DNA of 49,722 bases, taken from NCBI GenBank assembly GCA_021778335.1, contig JAJYCN010000004.1, forward strand, positions 1 through 49,722. The letters run 5' to 3'. Positions 19,007 through 28,042 of the stretch are shown here, in pieces. The translations under genes and the position numbers were made by a program. The stretch is from Acidobacteriota bacterium. Its GTDB lineage: Bacteria; Acidobacteriota; Terriglobia; Bryobacterales; Bryobacteraceae. Positions within the stretch are counted from its first letter, which is position 1. Every line of letters begins with the position of its first letter. Under the pieces are notes generated by a model that did not search any database, had not been told where the DNA came from, and was given only the letters and a program-made list of their open reading frames with translations.

Positions 19007-20281
19007 GTGATGAAGTTTGTGATGGAGCGGTTGGCCGGCTGGGCCGTTCTGGCAGTTGTGGTCGCGGGTTTGGCTTCGTTTCCGCAGGCCCAGAACCAGG
19101 CTGCGCCAACACTCGAGGAGTTGCTGGCCGGCGCTCAGGCAAAGATGGGGAAGGGTGACGCGCCGGGCGCATTGGCCGACATCCAGCAGGCCGAAACTCT
19201 GGCCCCGCAGTCGCCGGAACTGCATGACCAGGCAGGATTTCTCCTGGCGGTCCTGCAGCGGAATGACGAAGCCATCCAAGAGTTCCGCAAGGCCATCGCG
19301 CTCAATCCAAACTACGCCGTGGCGCATTATCACCTCGGCGTCGCCGACTGCCTCGCGCAGCAAAACGCCGAATGCATCGACCAGATGAAGCAGGCCGCGG
19401 CCATCGAGCCGAAGTCTTATTTATACCGGTACTTTCTGGGTAACGCCTATTACGCCGCCGGCCAGTTCCCGGAAGCCGCTAACGAACTGAAGGCCGCGGC
19501 GGAACTCCAGCCCCAGAACCCCGACGTCTGGAACCGCCTGGCCGCTGCCTACCAGGGCGCCAACGACTACGCTTCAGCCGTCCAAGCCTACGGACGCGCC
19601 GCCCAACTCGACCCTGGCAACCTCACCACCCGCAACAGCTACGGCCTTCTGCTCGTCCAAACACGCGCCGCCGACAAGGCCATCCAGGAACTCGAGCGCG
19701 TGCTCGAGAAAGATCCGAACAACCTCGACGCGGCGCTCAACATCGGCTCCGCGTACATGTTGAAAGGCGACATGAAGGATGCGGAAACCCAATTCCGGCT
19801 CGTCATCAAGCGCCACCCGGACCAGGCCGTGGCGCACTACAACCTGGGCCTGGCGCTGAAGAATCAGGACAAGCTTGACGAGGCCCGGCTTGAGTTCAAC
19901 CGCGCCATCCAGCTTGACCCCTCGATGGCCGAGGCCCACTACACCCTGGGCATCCTCTGGTGGCAGTCGGGCGACTTCGACCAAGCGATCTCAGAAATGC
20001 GTTCGGCCGTGGCCCTGCGGCCCGACTACGGCGAGGCGTGGTTTATCCTCGGAACCGCTTTGAAACAAAGAGGTTCGCTGAAGGATGCGATCCAACCGCT
20101 CCAGGAAGCCATCCGCCTCCGCCCGGATGACGTTGGCCCCTACAACACCCTCGGCCAAACCTTGCTTATGCTGGGCGATACAGCCGGAAGCCGCACCGCT
20201 TTCGCCGAAGGCTCCCGCGCCAAAGCGGCGCTGGATGCCCGCCAAGCAGCACTGCTGGCGAGTGGCTCCCAAAAACCATAG
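19007..20281 (+). CDS. Secreted tetratricopeptide repeat protein
   Basis: Signal peptide plus multiple TPR units (NPNYAVAHYHLGVADCLAQQNAECIDQMKQA; DPSMAEAHYTLGILWWQSGDFDQAISEMRSAVALRPDYGEAWFILG). Confidence 0.9.
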   Translation: MMKFVMERLAGWAVLAVVVAGLASFPQAQNQAAPTLEELLAGAQAKMGKGDAPGALADIQQAETLAPQSPELHDQAGFLLAVLQRNDEAIQEFRKAIALNPNYAVAHYHLGVADCLAQQNAECIDQMKQAAAIEPKSYLYRYFLGNAYYAAGQFPEAANELKAAAELQPQNPDVWNRLAAAYQGANDYASAVQAYGRAAQLDPGNLTTRNSYGLLLVQTRAADKAIQELERVLEKDPNNLDAALNIGSAYMLKGDMKDAETQFRLVIKRHPDQAVAHYNLGLALKNQDKLDEARLEFNRAIQLDPSMAEAHYTLGILWWQSGDFDQAISEMRSAVALRPDYGEAWFILGTALKQRGSLKDAIQPLQEAIRLRPDDVGPYNTLGQTLLMLGDTAGSRTAFAEGSRAKAALDARQAALLASGSQKP

Positions 20282-20357
20282 ACCCGATCGGCTTGTAACG
20301 GCACTCTGGCGTCGCCGTAACAGATACTCGAAACACACTATTTTCAATAGTATAAAT

Positions 20358-20373
20358 CTGTTAACTGTAACAG
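20358..20373. promoter_or_regulatory. Candidate operator: inverted repeat CTGTTA-ACTG-TAACAG upstream of the TonB receptor
   Basis: Perfect 6-nt inverted repeat; TAACAG also at 20318-20323, 18840-18845 and 18861-18866. Confidence 0.35.
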
Positions 20374-20570
20374 ACCTACTTAAACTTGTACCCGACTGGA
20401 AGTAGGTTCATTATCTACAAGGTCAAGGGGTTTCAAGTTTTTTTAGCCGAAACGGCGGTTCCTGGAAGCGCTCCCGGTGGTTCGGGAGAGAAGCAGGATG
20501 TGTTCTGGGCTATTCAGATCGAGGTTAGGACAATAACTTGTTCCCAGTTGGAGCAAAGGAGAAGAAGCAA

Positions 20571-23500
20571 ATGTATTGGGGACGCAGAGCGGCACTGTTC
20601 GCCTTATGCGTAGGTTTAGGGTTCTTGGGCCTGCGGGAGACGGCCCAAGCCCAGCAAGTTTTCGGCAACATCGCCGGCAACGTCACGGATTCGACGGGCG
20701 CGGCGGTGAGCGGGGCCAAGGTCACGATTTCCGACCCGGCCAAGGGCGTAAAGTTCGTGGTCACCACCGACACGTCGGGCAACTACCTCAAAGGCCAGTT
20801 GATTCCCGACCACTACTTGGTCACCATTGAAGCCGCGGGATTCCAAACGGTTGTGTCCAGCCCGATTCCGGTCCGCGTCGACGAAGAAGCACGGTACGAC
20901 GCGACGCTGACGGTGGGCGCTGTGACAACGCAGGTGGAAGTGACGGCCGCGGCCCCACTGCTGCAGGCCGACCGCGCCGACGTCCAACAGGTGTTCACGG
21001 GCAAGGAAATTAACGACCTGCCGAACATCGGGCGCAACCTGCAGTCGGACCTGCTGCTGAACCCGGGCACCGCGAAACTCGGCTGGCAGCACGCCTCGGA
21101 CGAAAATCCGCAGGGCAGCGTCCAGATGGTGGTGAACGGGATGCTCTTCGATTCGACCGGGTATGAGCTCGACGGCACGACCAACCAGGACCCGATCCTG
21201 GGCATCATCGTCATCAACCCGAATATGGATGCGGTGTCGGAAGTCAAGCAGGCCAACCAGGACTTCAGCGCCGAGTACGAATACATCGGCGGCGGCCTGG
21301 CGGCTTATTCGACCAAGTCCGGCTCGAACGACTTCCACGGCGACGCGTTCGAGTATCTTCAGTTAAACACCCCGGGCTTCGCCACCTTCGGCCGCGACCC
21401 GTTCAGCCAGCCCAACGGCGCCCCGACTTACCGCCAGAATCAGTTCGGCGGCTCCATCGGCGGCCGCGTCATCAAGGACAAGTTGTTCTTCTTCGCCGAC
21501 ACGCAGTTGAACCGCGAAGCGCAGGGCGGCTCGGTGCTGACCACCGTGCCGACCGCGGCCGAACGCGCCGGCAACCTGAGCGACTGGCTCGCCGCCAGCC
21601 CAAACTATCAGATCTTCGATCCGGCCACTGGCGACCCGATAAGCGGCGCCGGCCGCCAGCCTTTCCCAGGCAACATTATTCCGGCCAGCCGGATCAGCCC
21701 GCAGGCGCAGGCGATCATGCAGTATCTTCCGCTGCCGAACACCAACGCGTTCGGAACTTCCTACCAGAACAACTACGTGAATTCCGGCGCAACCGCGATC
21801 ACCGGCAACGCATGGGACACGCGGTGGGATTACTACATCAATCCGAACAACGCGATCTTCGGCCGTTACAGCTACGCCGGCTTCACCGAGCAGGCGCCCG
21901 GTGCGTTCGGCGAAGAGGCGGGCGGCCCGGCGTTCGTGAACTACGCCGGCAATTCGCAGGCGTTGAACCAGAGCCTGGCGCTCGGCTGGACCGACACCAT
22001 CAGTCCGACCTTGGTGAACGAGTTCCGTTATGGCTGGATGCGCTATCACGTATTCGACGTGCCGAACGGTTACGGTACCCAGCCCGCCCTCCAGGCGGGC
22101 ATCCCGGGGCTGAACCTCGACAAGACCTACACTTCGGGCCTGCCGGCGTTCTACATCAACGACCCGACCACGTCTACCCGTCTTGGCTACGCGCTCGGCG
22201 TCAACCAGTGCAACTGTCCGTTGACGCAGACCGAGTATCAGAGCCAATTCGTGGACAACCTGAGCATCGTGCGCGGCAATCACAACTTCAAGGTCGGCGC
22301 CGACATCCGGTTTGCGAACAACCTGCGCGTGCCGAGCGACTCGCACCGCGCCGGTGAGCTTACCTTCAATGGCGGCCCCACGGGGCTGGCGTCGGCGGCG
22401 GGCGCGGAGATCAACCCCGGCCTCGGCCTGGGGACATTCTTGCTTGGCGACGTCACGAACTTCAACCGCTTTGTCAGTACGTCCACCAACGCGCAGGAGA
22501 ACCAAAATCGCCTGTTCTTCTACGCGCAGGACGAGTGGCACATGACGCCGAAGCTGACCATCACTTACGGCCTGCGCTGGGATCTGGTAATGCCGGAGAC
22601 CGTCAACGGTCCCGGCAACGGCGCCACCCTCGACCTGGCCAACGGCCTGATGTACGTGTTCGGCGTCGGCGGCGTCCCGAACTACGGCATCCAGAACACC
22701 ATGTGGCACGACTTCGCTCCGCGCGTGGGCGTGGCCTATCAACTCGACAAGAAAACGGTCCTCCGCGCCGGCTACGGCTGGGCCTATGACCTAGGCACAT
22801 TCGGCACAAGTTTCGGCCACAACGTAACGCAGAACCCGCCGGTTCTGGCAAACCAGAACGTCAACCCGATCAATCCGTTCTCCTCCGTGTTCACACTGGC
22901 CCAGGGTGCGTCCCAGCCGGCGCCGATCACGATCGCTTCGAATGGCACATATCCGCTGCCCAACGGCATTAGCCCGAAGTTCCGGCCCGCGGTGGTGACG
23001 CTGCCGCAGACATATCTGTACAACGTCTCGCTCCAGCGCCAATTGACCAATAAAATCGCCGTCACTGCGTCGTATGTCGGCAACTCGTCCCGTCACAACT
23101 TCCTGGGAACGGGCCAGACTATCGATCCGAACGAACCGATTTATGTTCCCGGGGAACTGAACACGAATCTCAGCCGGCCCTACTACAGCAAGTACGGCTG
23201 GACGCAGGGCCTGGGGTATTACTGCGACTGCGCCAACGACTCGTACAACTCGCTGCAGTTGATGTTCAAGGTCGACGCGCTGCAAGGCTGGACGCTGAAC
23301 GGCAGTTACACTTACCAGCGGCAGTGGGGTCCCGGCTGGGGTCCGTATGATCCCAACTACTACTTCATGTACGACCGCTCCGCCGGATACGGCTACAGCG
23401 ACCTGCTCCCGCGGAATCAGTTGACCCTGGCGCAGACTTACAACATTCCGGTCGGCAAAGGCCAGCGGTATCTCGCCAACATCAACAAGTGGGCGGATTA

Positions 23501-23972
23501 CGCGATCGGCGGATGGACCATCAGCGGCGTCACCACTTACTACAGCGGCCAGCCGTTCTCGCCGACGCTCGAATCCTATCCGGGCCAGCCGAACGCCGGG
23601 CCGAGTAACCGGCCCGACAAGGGCACGGGCAATCCGTTCGCCGGCGCCCAGGGCAACCGCAACCAGTGGTTTGTCGGCGGCGTCGGGAGTGCCTTCACCT
23701 TCCCGGCGGCGAACACGTTCGGCAACTACCCGATCAACACCCTGTTCGGACCGCACTTCATCCAGCAGGACGTCTCGCTGTTCAAGACGTTCCCGATCAC
23801 GGAGAAGGTCAACTTCGTGCTCCGCACGGACGCGACCAACATGTTCAACCACACGAACCTCGGCGGGCCGAATACGGACATTCAGAGCCCGACGGCGGGC
23901 CAGATCACGAGTCTGGCGTTCGCGGCCAATAACATGCGGCGCCTGCAGTTTTCCGGCACGATTAACTTCTAA
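20571..23972 (+). CDS. TonB-dependent receptor, carboxypeptidase-regulatory-like N-terminal domain (Oar-like)
   Basis: QVFGNIAGNVTDSTGAAVSGAKVTISDPAKGVKFVVTTDTSGNYLKGQLIPDHYLVTIEAAGFQTVV; plug VQQVFTGKEINDLPNIGRNLQSDLLLNPG; long beta-barrel ending LQFSGTINF. ATG 20571 follows AAAGGAGAAG. Confidence 0.92.
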   Translation: MYWGRRAALFALCVGLGFLGLRETAQAQQVFGNIAGNVTDSTGAAVSGAKVTISDPAKGVKFVVTTDTSGNYLKGQLIPDHYLVTIEAAGFQTVVSSPIPVRVDEEARYDATLTVGAVTTQVEVTAAAPLLQADRADVQQVFTGKEINDLPNIGRNLQSDLLLNPGTAKLGWQHASDENPQGSVQMVVNGMLFDSTGYELDGTTNQDPILGIIVINPNMDAVSEVKQANQDFSAEYEYIGGGLAAYSTKSGSNDFHGDAFEYLQLNTPGFATFGRDPFSQPNGAPTYRQNQFGGSIGGRVIKDKLFFFADTQLNREAQGGSVLTTVPTAAERAGNLSDWLAASPNYQIFDPATGDPISGAGRQPFPGNIIPASRISPQAQAIMQYLPLPNTNAFGTSYQNNYVNSGATAITGNAWDTRWDYYINPNNAIFGRYSYAGFTEQAPGAFGEEAGGPAFVNYAGNSQALNQSLALGWTDTISPTLVNEFRYGWMRYHVFDVPNGYGTQPALQAGIPGLNLDKTYTSGLPAFYINDPTTSTRLGYALGVNQCNCPLTQTEYQSQFVDNLSIVRGNHNFKVGADIRFANNLRVPSDSHRAGELTFNGGPTGLASAAGAEINPGLGLGTFLLGDVTNFNRFVSTSTNAQENQNRLFFYAQDEWHMTPKLTITYGLRWDLVMPETVNGPGNGATLDLANGLMYVFGVGGVPNYGIQNTMWHDFAPRVGVAYQLDKKTVLRAGYGWAYDLGTFGTSFGHNVTQNPPVLANQNVNPINPFSSVFTLAQGASQPAPITIASNGTYPLPNGISPKFRPAVVTLPQTYLYNVSLQRQLTNKIAVTASYVGNSSRHNFLGTGQTIDPNEPIYVPGELNTNLSRPYYSKYGWTQGLGYYCDCANDSYNSLQLMFKVDALQGWTLNGSYTYQRQWGPGWGPYDPNYYFMYDRSAGYGYSDLLPRNQLTLAQTYNIPVGKGQRYLANINKWADYAIGGWTISGVTTYYSGQPFSPTLESYPGQPNAGPSNRPDKGTGNPFAGAQGNRNQWFVGGVGSAFTFPAANTFGNYPINTLFGPHFIQQDVSLFKTFPITEKVNFVLRTDATNMFNHTNLGGPNTDIQSPTAGQITSLAFAANNMRRLQFSGTINF

Positions 23973-24000
23973 CCGGCGGCCTATACCCACGTAGTTCTCT

Positions 24001-24067
24001 CCGCTCCCGCCGGTTGCGGTCCGGTACCCACTCCGGACCGCGGCCGCAACGGGAGCGGTTCCTTTTT
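24001..24067 (+). terminator. Rho-independent terminator downstream of the TonB receptor
   Basis: CCGCTCCCG..GTTGCGG.TCCGG-TACCCACT-CCGGACCG..CCGCAACGGGAGCGG followed by TTCCTTTTT. Confidence 0.85.
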
Positions 24068-24081
24068 CCGCCCTTGTCATA

Positions 24082-24960
24082 ATGGACTTCATGATGCCTG
24101 TCTGGATCATGGCCCTGCTGCTCGCCGCGCCTCCGGCAACCGCCGCGGCGCCGACCCCGCATCAGCAGGGCGTCGAGCTGTACCACCAGCAGAAATACTC
24201 CGGCGCCATTGCCGCGCTTCAGATCGCCGCGGCAGGCGAAAAGCCCGGTTCGGCGGAATACCACGAGTCCGCGCTGCTCATCGGACAAAGCTACTTTATG
24301 CTGGCCAAGGCCCCCGACGCGATTCCGTGGCTCGAAAAAGCCGGGACGAGCAACGAAGCCTATTACATGCTCGGCTACGCCTACCTGCAGGCCCACCGGC
24401 AGCAGGATTCGCAGGCCGCCTTTGCGCGCCTGTTCAACCTGCAGCCCGGCACGGCTCCGGCGCACCTGCTCGCCGCGCAGATGATGCTTAAGAAGGATTA
24501 CTACGACGAAGCCTCGGCCGAGTTGAAGCAGGCCATCGCGCTCGACGCGAAACTTCCGCAGGCCCACTTCGTCAACGCCGAGATCCTGATCGGCCACGGC
24601 CAGATCGATGCCGGCATCGCGGAACTGAACAAGGAACTCGTCATCTCGCCCGACTCCGCCATGGCCTGGTACCGCCTCGGCGACGCCTACTCGCGCGAGC
24701 ATAACTGGGAACAGGCGATCCCCAATCTCCAGCGGGCCATCTGGCTGAATCCGGACTACAGCGGCCCCTATATTCTTCTGGGAAAGTGCTACTTCAACAC
24801 TCACAACTATTCCAACGCAGAGGGCATTCTGCGCCGCGCCCTCACGCTCGATCCTCGAAACTACGCGGCCACCTATCTGCTCGGCCGGACGCTGGCCGGC
24901 GAGGGCAAGCAGGACGAAGCCAAAACCGTGCTCGACCGGCTGAAGACGCTGCCGCAATGA
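24082..24960 (+). CDS. Secreted tetratricopeptide repeat protein
   Basis: Signal peptide MMPVWIMALLLAAPPATAAA; TPR units (KAGTSNEAYYMLGYAYLQAHRQQDSQAAFARLFNLQPG; PDSAMAWYRLGDAYSREHNWEQAIPNLQRAIWLNPDYSGPYILLGKCYF). Confidence 0.88.
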   Translation: MDFMMPVWIMALLLAAPPATAAAPTPHQQGVELYHQQKYSGAIAALQIAAAGEKPGSAEYHESALLIGQSYFMLAKAPDAIPWLEKAGTSNEAYYMLGYAYLQAHRQQDSQAAFARLFNLQPGTAPAHLLAAQMMLKKDYYDEASAELKQAIALDAKLPQAHFVNAEILIGHGQIDAGIAELNKELVISPDSAMAWYRLGDAYSREHNWEQAIPNLQRAIWLNPDYSGPYILLGKCYFNTHNYSNAEGILRRALTLDPRNYAATYLLGRTLAGEGKQDEAKTVLDRLKTLPQ

Positions 24961-24967
24961 GGTCCGC

Positions 24968-26695
24968 GTGAGGACGCCTTCCCGTCGCGGCTTCATCCGC
25001 TCGCTCTGCGCTTCAGTGCCGGTATTCTCCTTCGATCAGTTGATTGCCGGCCAGGGCCTTGGCGTGCAATTTGTCAACGTCGCCCGCGAGGCCGGCCTCC
25101 GCGCCAAGACCATCTTCGGCAGCGAGAACCGCAACAAGTTCCTGCTTGAAACCACCGGCTGCGGGGCGGCTTTCTTCGACTACGACAACGACGGCTGGCT
25201 TGACATCTTCCTCGTCAACGGCACCCGCTTTGAAGGCAACTGGCCGCCAGACCGCGCCCCCGTGAGCCGCCTGTACAAGAACAACCGCGACGGCACGTTC
25301 ACCGACATCACGGTGAAGGCCGGCATCGGGCGCACCGGCTGGGGCCAGGGAGTCTGCGCCGGCGATGTCGATAACGACGGCTTCGAGGAACTCTTCGTCA
25401 GCTACTGGGGCGACTGCTCGCTGTGGCACAACGACGGCAAAGGCCATTTCACCGATATCGCCGCGCGCTGCGGCGTCACCACCAACCCCGGCAACGGCCA
25501 GTCCCGCTGGAACACCGGCTGCGCTTTCCTCGATTACGACCGCGACGGCAACCTGGACCTCTTTGTCGCAAACTACATAGACTTCGATCCGAAGACCACG
25601 CCGCTGCCCGAATCCGGGCCGTGTCTCTACAAAGGCCTGCTGGTCGCCTGCGGCCCGCCGGGCCTGAAGGGCGGCAAGAACATTCTGTTTCACAACAACG
25701 GCGACGGCACTTTCACCGACGTGAGCGTGAAAGCCGGCATCACGAACACGCGGGGCACATACGGCCTTGGCGTTTTGATATCGGATTTCGATAATGACGG
25801 CTGGCCCGACATCTACGTCGCCGACGATTCGACGTCTTCTATCCTCTACCGCAACAACCACGACGGAACTTTCACGGACGCCGGCATCGAGAGCGGCGTG
25901 GCGTATTCGCCCGACGGCAAGCCGCAAGCCGGCATGGGTGTCTCCGCCGCCGACTACGACTGCGACGGGTGGATCGACATTGTCAAAACCAATTTCGCCG
26001 GCGACACATCGAGTCTGTATCACAACCAGGGCAAGCTGTTCTTCGAGGACCGGACGTTTCAGGCCGGTCTGGGCCGCAACACGCGGTTTCTCGGCTGGGG
26101 CGTCAGTTTCCTGGACTTCGACAACGACGGTTGGGCGGACATCCTGGTGAACAACGGCCATGTCTATCCCGAAGTCGCCGACACCAGCATCGAGAGCGGG
26201 TACCGCGAGCGCAAGGTGCTGTACCACAACCTCGGCAACGGCCACTTCGCCGATGTCTCGCTCGACGGCGGCCCCGGCATCCTCGAACGCGTGCCCGGCC
26301 GCGGCTGCGCGATCGGCGACTTCAATAACGACGGTTCGCTCGACGTGCTGGTCAACTGCGTCAACGATGTGCCGCAACTGCTGCGGTGCGACTCGAATCT
26401 GAACAACCACTGGATCCGGGTGAAGACCATCGGCGTAAAGTCGAACCGCTCGGGCATTGGAGCGAAGGTCTACTGCACCTCGGCGGGCGCGGACGGCGCG
26501 CCGCACCGGCAGTTGGACGAAGTGCGCAGCGGATCGAGCTACATCTCGCAAAGCGACCTGCGCGTCCATTTCGGCCTTGGCGCGGCGACCGCCGCCGAAA
26601 TCGAAGTTCACTGGCCGAGCGGCGCCGTCGACCGCCTGAGCAACGTGAAAGCGAATCAGGTGGTGGTGATCAAGGAAGGCACCGCGCCGGTTTGA
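24968..26695 (+). CDS. CRTAC1-like FG-GAP/VCBS repeat protein with ASPIC/UnbV C-terminal domain; GTG start
   Basis: Repeated FDYDNDGWLDIFLVNG / LDYDRDGNLDLFVANY / SDFDNDGWPDIYVADD / LDFDNDGWADILVNNG; C-term NHWIRVKTIGVKSNRSGIGAKVYC...VRSGSSYISQSDLRVHFGLGAATAAEIEVHWPSGAVDRLSNVKANQVVVIKEG. N-terminal RRGFIRSLC may be Tat-like. Confidence 0.93.
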   Translation: MRTPSRRGFIRSLCASVPVFSFDQLIAGQGLGVQFVNVAREAGLRAKTIFGSENRNKFLLETTGCGAAFFDYDNDGWLDIFLVNGTRFEGNWPPDRAPVSRLYKNNRDGTFTDITVKAGIGRTGWGQGVCAGDVDNDGFEELFVSYWGDCSLWHNDGKGHFTDIAARCGVTTNPGNGQSRWNTGCAFLDYDRDGNLDLFVANYIDFDPKTTPLPESGPCLYKGLLVACGPPGLKGGKNILFHNNGDGTFTDVSVKAGITNTRGTYGLGVLISDFDNDGWPDIYVADDSTSSILYRNNHDGTFTDAGIESGVAYSPDGKPQAGMGVSAADYDCDGWIDIVKTNFAGDTSSLYHNQGKLFFEDRTFQAGLGRNTRFLGWGVSFLDFDNDGWADILVNNGHVYPEVADTSIESGYRERKVLYHNLGNGHFADVSLDGGPGILERVPGRGCAIGDFNNDGSLDVLVNCVNDVPQLLRCDSNLNNHWIRVKTIGVKSNRSGIGAKVYCTSAGADGAPHRQLDEVRSGSSYISQSDLRVHFGLGAATAAEIEVHWPSGAVDRLSNVKANQVVVIKEGTAPV

Positions 26696-26842
26696 TGCAG
26701 CCGTGTGTGCCGCCTCCCGATAGAATAAACGAAGCCTGAAAGGGGCGGCTCCTCCGACGCGGTTCCGTCTCGCCGTTCCGCGCGGTGTTCCGCCTCCGGC
26801 GCGCGGCATTTCAGGAAGATGAAGTAAGCGAGCGCCCGCCGG

Positions 26843-27030
26843 TCACTTCGCGCCGATTTTGCGGAGGAAATCGTCGAGCGTCTTGCCGGGCTCGTCTCGA
26901 AAGGTTTCGCCGGTCGCGGCGCAGCAACTGCGCCAAGCTGATCTCAGCGATGCCGGCTCGGCTTTGCCATCCGTCGATGGCAGTCCGAAAATAACGGCTG
27001 CCGCGAAGGCCCGCCGCTGGTCTCACGGCC
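26843..27030 (-). pseudogene. Unidentified coding remnant (C-terminal fragment)
   Basis: Open frame ...DQRRAFAAAVIFGLPSTDGKAEPASLRSAWRSCCAATGETFRDEPGKTLDDFLRKIGAK* with no start codon; protein-like composition but family not recognised. Confidence 0.35.
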
Positions 27031-27179
27031 AGGTTCGACTCGGCGACTGGCCTAAATTCTCCTGTCCGGACCAGCGCCGGACGAAAAGAGAATCAGCGCA
27101 TCGCGGCTTGAAGCTGAAAACACTCATGAGATTGGCCGTTTTGTGGCGACCGGGGCCTATCGTTCCGCGAGGCCGGCAA

Positions 27180-27626
27180 TCACGGGCGCGCGATCACGCG
27201 AAGTAGCGGCAGTGGTTCCGTGGGGAATCCCATCTTCGAAGATAGAGACTGCACGGTCTCCCGAATGTATGGCCAGGCCGCCATCGCCGGATAGCTCCGG
27301 CAAAAGGCGGTAATTTCGGCCTTCGATGCAGGCTTGGCCCCGTCGAAGAGGCGATAGCGAACCAGGAACGTCGCTTCGATATGAAAGGTCAGTTCATCGT
27401 CGCGGGCAACTCGTATCGTGACAGCAAAATCGATATTGGAACCCTCCGCCAGGGAGACTGCGGAGTCCAGGTCGGCGGTAAGGGTCACGGGATCCATTCC
27501 CGCGTTGGCCGGACCAGCGCCCTTCGCTTCGCACTCGTACAGCGTGATGTCCTTCAATTGCAGCCGTGCCTGAAGGGCTTCGGCCTGCTCCGCTTGGGGC
27601 TTTCGCAGTTGTATCGTGAAGTCCAC
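27180..27626 (-). CDS. SecB-like chaperone (TAC module chaperone), GTG start
   Basis: VDFTIQLRKPQAEQAEALQARLQLKDITLYECEAKG...DELTFHIEATFLVRYRLFDGAKPASKAEITAFCRSYPAMAAWPYIRETVQSLSSKMGFPTEPLPLLRV; the WPYIRE..QSLSSKMGFP..PLPLLRV segment is SecB-like. GTG lies 4 nt after the antitoxin stop; the ORF-track start at 27749 overlaps the antitoxin. Confidence 0.78.
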   Translation of the reverse strand: MDFTIQLRKPQAEQAEALQARLQLKDITLYECEAKGAGPANAGMDPVTLTADLDSAVSLAEGSNIDFAVTIRVARDDELTFHIEATFLVRYRLFDGAKPASKAEITAFCRSYPAMAAWPYIRETVQSLSSKMGFPTEPLPLLRVIARP

Positions 27627-27630
27627 GGTT

Positions 27631-28029
27631 TTACGCCGCCCTGAGTTGTGTGCCCGGCGCCGGCAGGGGCTGATTGTTCGCGTACCGGCCCCTGCGCCGG
27701 CCTGTGCCAAGTTGCAGTTCCTGTGCAGTGAGGAGACGGGCGGAAGCAAGCCTCACGGGCGCAAAGCTGATAATCAGACGAGATCCGGCCGCTTTCGCCA
27801 GACGATCCAGAGTGCGCATCGATGGCCGCCCGCGCCCGCTCTCCAGTCGAGCGACTACGGGTTGCGTCGTTCCCATTTTCCGGGCCAACGCCTCTTGCGT
27901 AAGACCTGCGCGGTTCCGCACATCGATCGCGGCCGAAGCCAGGACAAACTCTTGCTTAAGAGCCGCGTAAGCTTTCCGATACCTCGGCTCTTGCATCCAC
28001 TTCTTGTGCATGTCTGAAATGCGTGCCAT
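27631..28029 (-). CDS. HigA-type XRE antitoxin with C-terminal extension (TAC module)
   Basis: EPRYRKAYAALKQEFVLASAAIDVRNRAGLTQEALARKMGTTQPVVARLESGRGRPSMRTLDRLAKAAGSRLIISFAPV plus a ~40-residue tail ending RRRGRYANNQPLPAPGTQLRAA. Confidence 0.85.
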   Translation of the reverse strand: MARISDMHKKWMQEPRYRKAYAALKQEFVLASAAIDVRNRAGLTQEALARKMGTTQPVVARLESGRGRPSMRTLDRLAKAAGSRLIISFAPVRLASARLLTAQELQLGTGRRRGRYANNQPLPAPGTQLRAA

Positions 28030-28042
28030 CGTTACACCTCCA

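Noticed and set aside
21363-22742. 459-aa minus ORF (and 22791-24110, 439 aa) opposite the TonB receptor
   Set aside because: No domain logic, Arg/Val/Gly-rich shadow translation; the plus-strand receptor is full-length.
25013-26809. 598-aa minus ORF opposite the ASPIC/UnbV gene
   Set aside because: Shadow ORF generated by repeated GAC/AAC-rich FG-GAP codons on the opposite strand.
27180-27749. 189-aa version of the SecB-like protein starting at 27749
   Set aside because: First ~41 codons overlap the antitoxin in another frame; GTG 27626 after the antitoxin stop is more plausible.
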